From Prevotella sp. CAG:617 (GTDB taxonomy: Bacteria > Bacteroidota > Bacteroidia > Bacteroidales > Bacteroidaceae), in the NCBI GenBank assembly GCA_000438115.1, contig FR903603.1, positions 19,324-26,354 on the forward strand: 7,031 nt of DNA, in the 5' to 3' direction. Numbering within the stretch: position 1 is the stretch's first letter; every line of letters begins with the position of its first letter. The notes under the pieces were generated by a model that saw nothing but the letters and a program-made list of their open reading frames with translations, was not told the origin of the DNA and searched no databases. Positions 6,085 through 7,031 of the stretch are shown one piece after another. Made by a program: the position numbers and the translations under genes.

Positions 6085-6378
6085 ATGTTTACCCTGATAC
6101 TCATTCTGCTGGGCGGTTTTCTGGCCGGCTTCCTCCTGCGGCGCCTGCCCGACATTCACTTTACGGACACCGGCATTCCCGTCACGATTTTCGCCATGCT
6201 TTTTCTTTTCGGTCTCAGCCTGGGTGCCGACCAATCGCTTATCAGCCGTTTCAGCAGCTTTGGCCGCCAGGCGCTGGTCATGGCCCTGCTGGGCGTAGCG
6301 GGCAGCCTCCTTTTTTCATGGCTGGCCGGAAAATATTTGCTGAAACATCCTAAAAACGAATCCGAAGATGAAAGGTAG
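6085..6378 (+). CDS. lysO: LysO lysine exporter, N-terminal half (split gene)
   Basis: This 97-residue membrane protein corresponds to the N-terminal third of the LysO/YbjE L-lysine exporter of the inner membrane, which is one chain of about 300 residues in E. coli. It has three hydrophobic segments (about 3-18, 31-47 and 61-85), the conserved FLFGLSLGAD block (40-49) and a charged tail (KHPKNESEDER) that would lie in the cytoplasm or link to the second half. The acidic D49 next to GLSLGA is a candidate for the proton-coupling acid reported in LysO. Its stop codon lies inside the start of the second half: they overlap by 11 bases. Bacteroidales relatives I recall are split in the same way, so this is a lineage trait rather than damage. 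It follows ribD by 75 bases and is probably cotranscribed. The substrate is inferred from the family. Confidence 0.88.
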   Translation: MFTLILILLGGFLAGFLLRRLPDIHFTDTGIPVTIFAMLFLFGLSLGADQSLISRFSSFGRQALVMALLGVAGSLLFSWLAGKYLLKHPKNESEDER

Positions 6379-6994
6379 TCTGTTGGCCCTGCTGGCCCTT
6401 TTTGCCGGATGTCTGACCGGCTACTCGCTGGAACTGCCCGCCTGGCTGACGGGCCATGAACTCTCCACCTGGCTGCTGTATGCCCTGATGGCTCAGGTGG
6501 GAATGAGCATCGGCAGCAGCCGCAACCTGCACGACATGGTGAACCACTTCAAGCCACGCATCCTCCTGCTGCCACTGGCTACGGCGCTGGGCACACTGTG
6601 TTTTTCAGCCCTGGCGCCGCTGCTGCTCGACCGCTGGAGCCTGACCGACTGCCTGGCCGTAGGCAGCGGCTTCGGCTACTACTCGCTCTCGTCACTGCTC
6701 ATCACCCAACTCAAACAGCCCACCCTGGGGATGCAACTGGCCGCCGAACTGGGCACCATAGCCCTGCTGACCAACATTTTCCGCGAAATAATAGCCCTGG
6801 TAGGTGCTCCGCTGCTGCAACGACGCTTCGGGACGTTTGTTCCGATATCCGTAGCCGGCGTCACGTCGATGGACGTTGCCCTGCCCACCCTGGTGCAAAG
6901 CTGCGGACAGCAGGTCATTCCGCTGGCCATCTTCCACGGTGCGGTACTCGACATGAGCGTACCTTTTCTGGTCAGCCTCTTCTGCGGGCTGTAA
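6368..6994 (+). CDS. lysO: LysO lysine exporter, C-terminal half (split gene)
   Basis: This 208-residue membrane protein matches the C-terminal two thirds of LysO (former DUF340). Conserved blocks are LMAQVGMSIGSS (40-51), LTDCLAVGSGFGYYSLSS (92-109), AELGTIALLTNIFREI (126-141), a GVTSMDVALPT stretch and the terminal IFHGAVLDMSVPFLVSLFC. E127 and E140 lie within predicted membrane helices and are candidates for the second conserved acid. Five or six hydrophobic segments are visible. ATG 6368 overlaps the end of the first half by 11 bases in a different phase, which favours translational coupling and equal amounts of the two halves, presumably forming one transporter. Export of lysine or toxic analogues is inferred from E. 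coli and Shewanella LysO. Confidence 0.9.
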   Translation: MKGSLLALLALFAGCLTGYSLELPAWLTGHELSTWLLYALMAQVGMSIGSSRNLHDMVNHFKPRILLLPLATALGTLCFSALAPLLLDRWSLTDCLAVGSGFGYYSLSSLLITQLKQPTLGMQLAAELGTIALLTNIFREIIALVGAPLLQRRFGTFVPISVAGVTSMDVALPTLVQSCGQQVIPLAIFHGAVLDMSVPFLVSLFCGL

Positions 6995-7004
6995 TGCCCC
7001 AAGC

Positions 7005-7019
7005 CGGCGGTTTGCGCCG
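7005..7019 (+). terminator. Possible terminator stem after lysO, incomplete
   Basis: CGGCG (7005-7009) pairs with CGCCG (7015-7019) around GTTTG, eleven bases after the lysO stop. The window ends too soon to see a T-run, so it is only a candidate end for the methyltransferase-ribD-lysO unit. Confidence 0.35.
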
Positions 7020-7031
7020 CAACCTGCAAAA

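Overview
The window looks like part of a Bacteroidales chromosome, possibly Prevotellaceae-like. The reasons are promoter -7 boxes of the Bacteroidetes type (TAnnTTTG), starts without clear Shine-Dalgarno motifs, a GyrB of 651 residues with the wording I remember from that group, a lysine exporter split into two overlapping genes, and a PAP2 phosphatase fused to an outer-membrane-type beta-barrel tail. The taxonomy rests on remembered family sequences, not on a search. All genes read on the + strand. Coding regions are GC-rich, with AT-rich stretches only at promoters and in the long gap after gyrB.

Layout: (1) 2-1248 is the right part of a PAP2-family phosphatase gene, broken by a frameshift at about 517-528 that looks like a deletion between two short copies of the same 9-12-base word. 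(2) 1269-1370 holds a weak hairpin and the gyrB promoter. (3) 1371-3326 is an intact gyrB. (4) 3327-4190 is a gap of about 860 bases with no convincing protein gene but several strong RNA-type structures: a folded 3' UTR after gyrB, an intrinsic terminator at 3540-3573, two larger inverted repeats at 3582-3742, and, behind a perfect -7 box at 3924-3931, a GC-rich structured segment (about 3937-4162) ending in a second intrinsic terminator. (5) 4191-6994 is a likely transcription unit: a class I SAM-dependent methyltransferase, ribD (riboflavin synthesis), and the two halves of LysO (lysine export), with gaps of 46 and 75 bases and then an 11-base overlap.

The most interesting signal is the segment at 3937-4162. 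Its 5' end (3949-3958) can pair over 10 bp with 4134-4143, and that 3' strand also contains the ascending arm of the terminator hairpin (4134-4140 with 4149-4155). The two pairings exclude each other. This fits either a free-standing structured small RNA or a riboswitch/attenuator-type leader controlling the methyltransferase-ribD-lysO unit. I could not assign it to a known RNA family. The rest of the window is ordinary core metabolism, apart from the broken PAP2 gene, an unusual glycine-to-glutamine change in the methyltransferase SAM motif, and a shortened RibD reductase domain.
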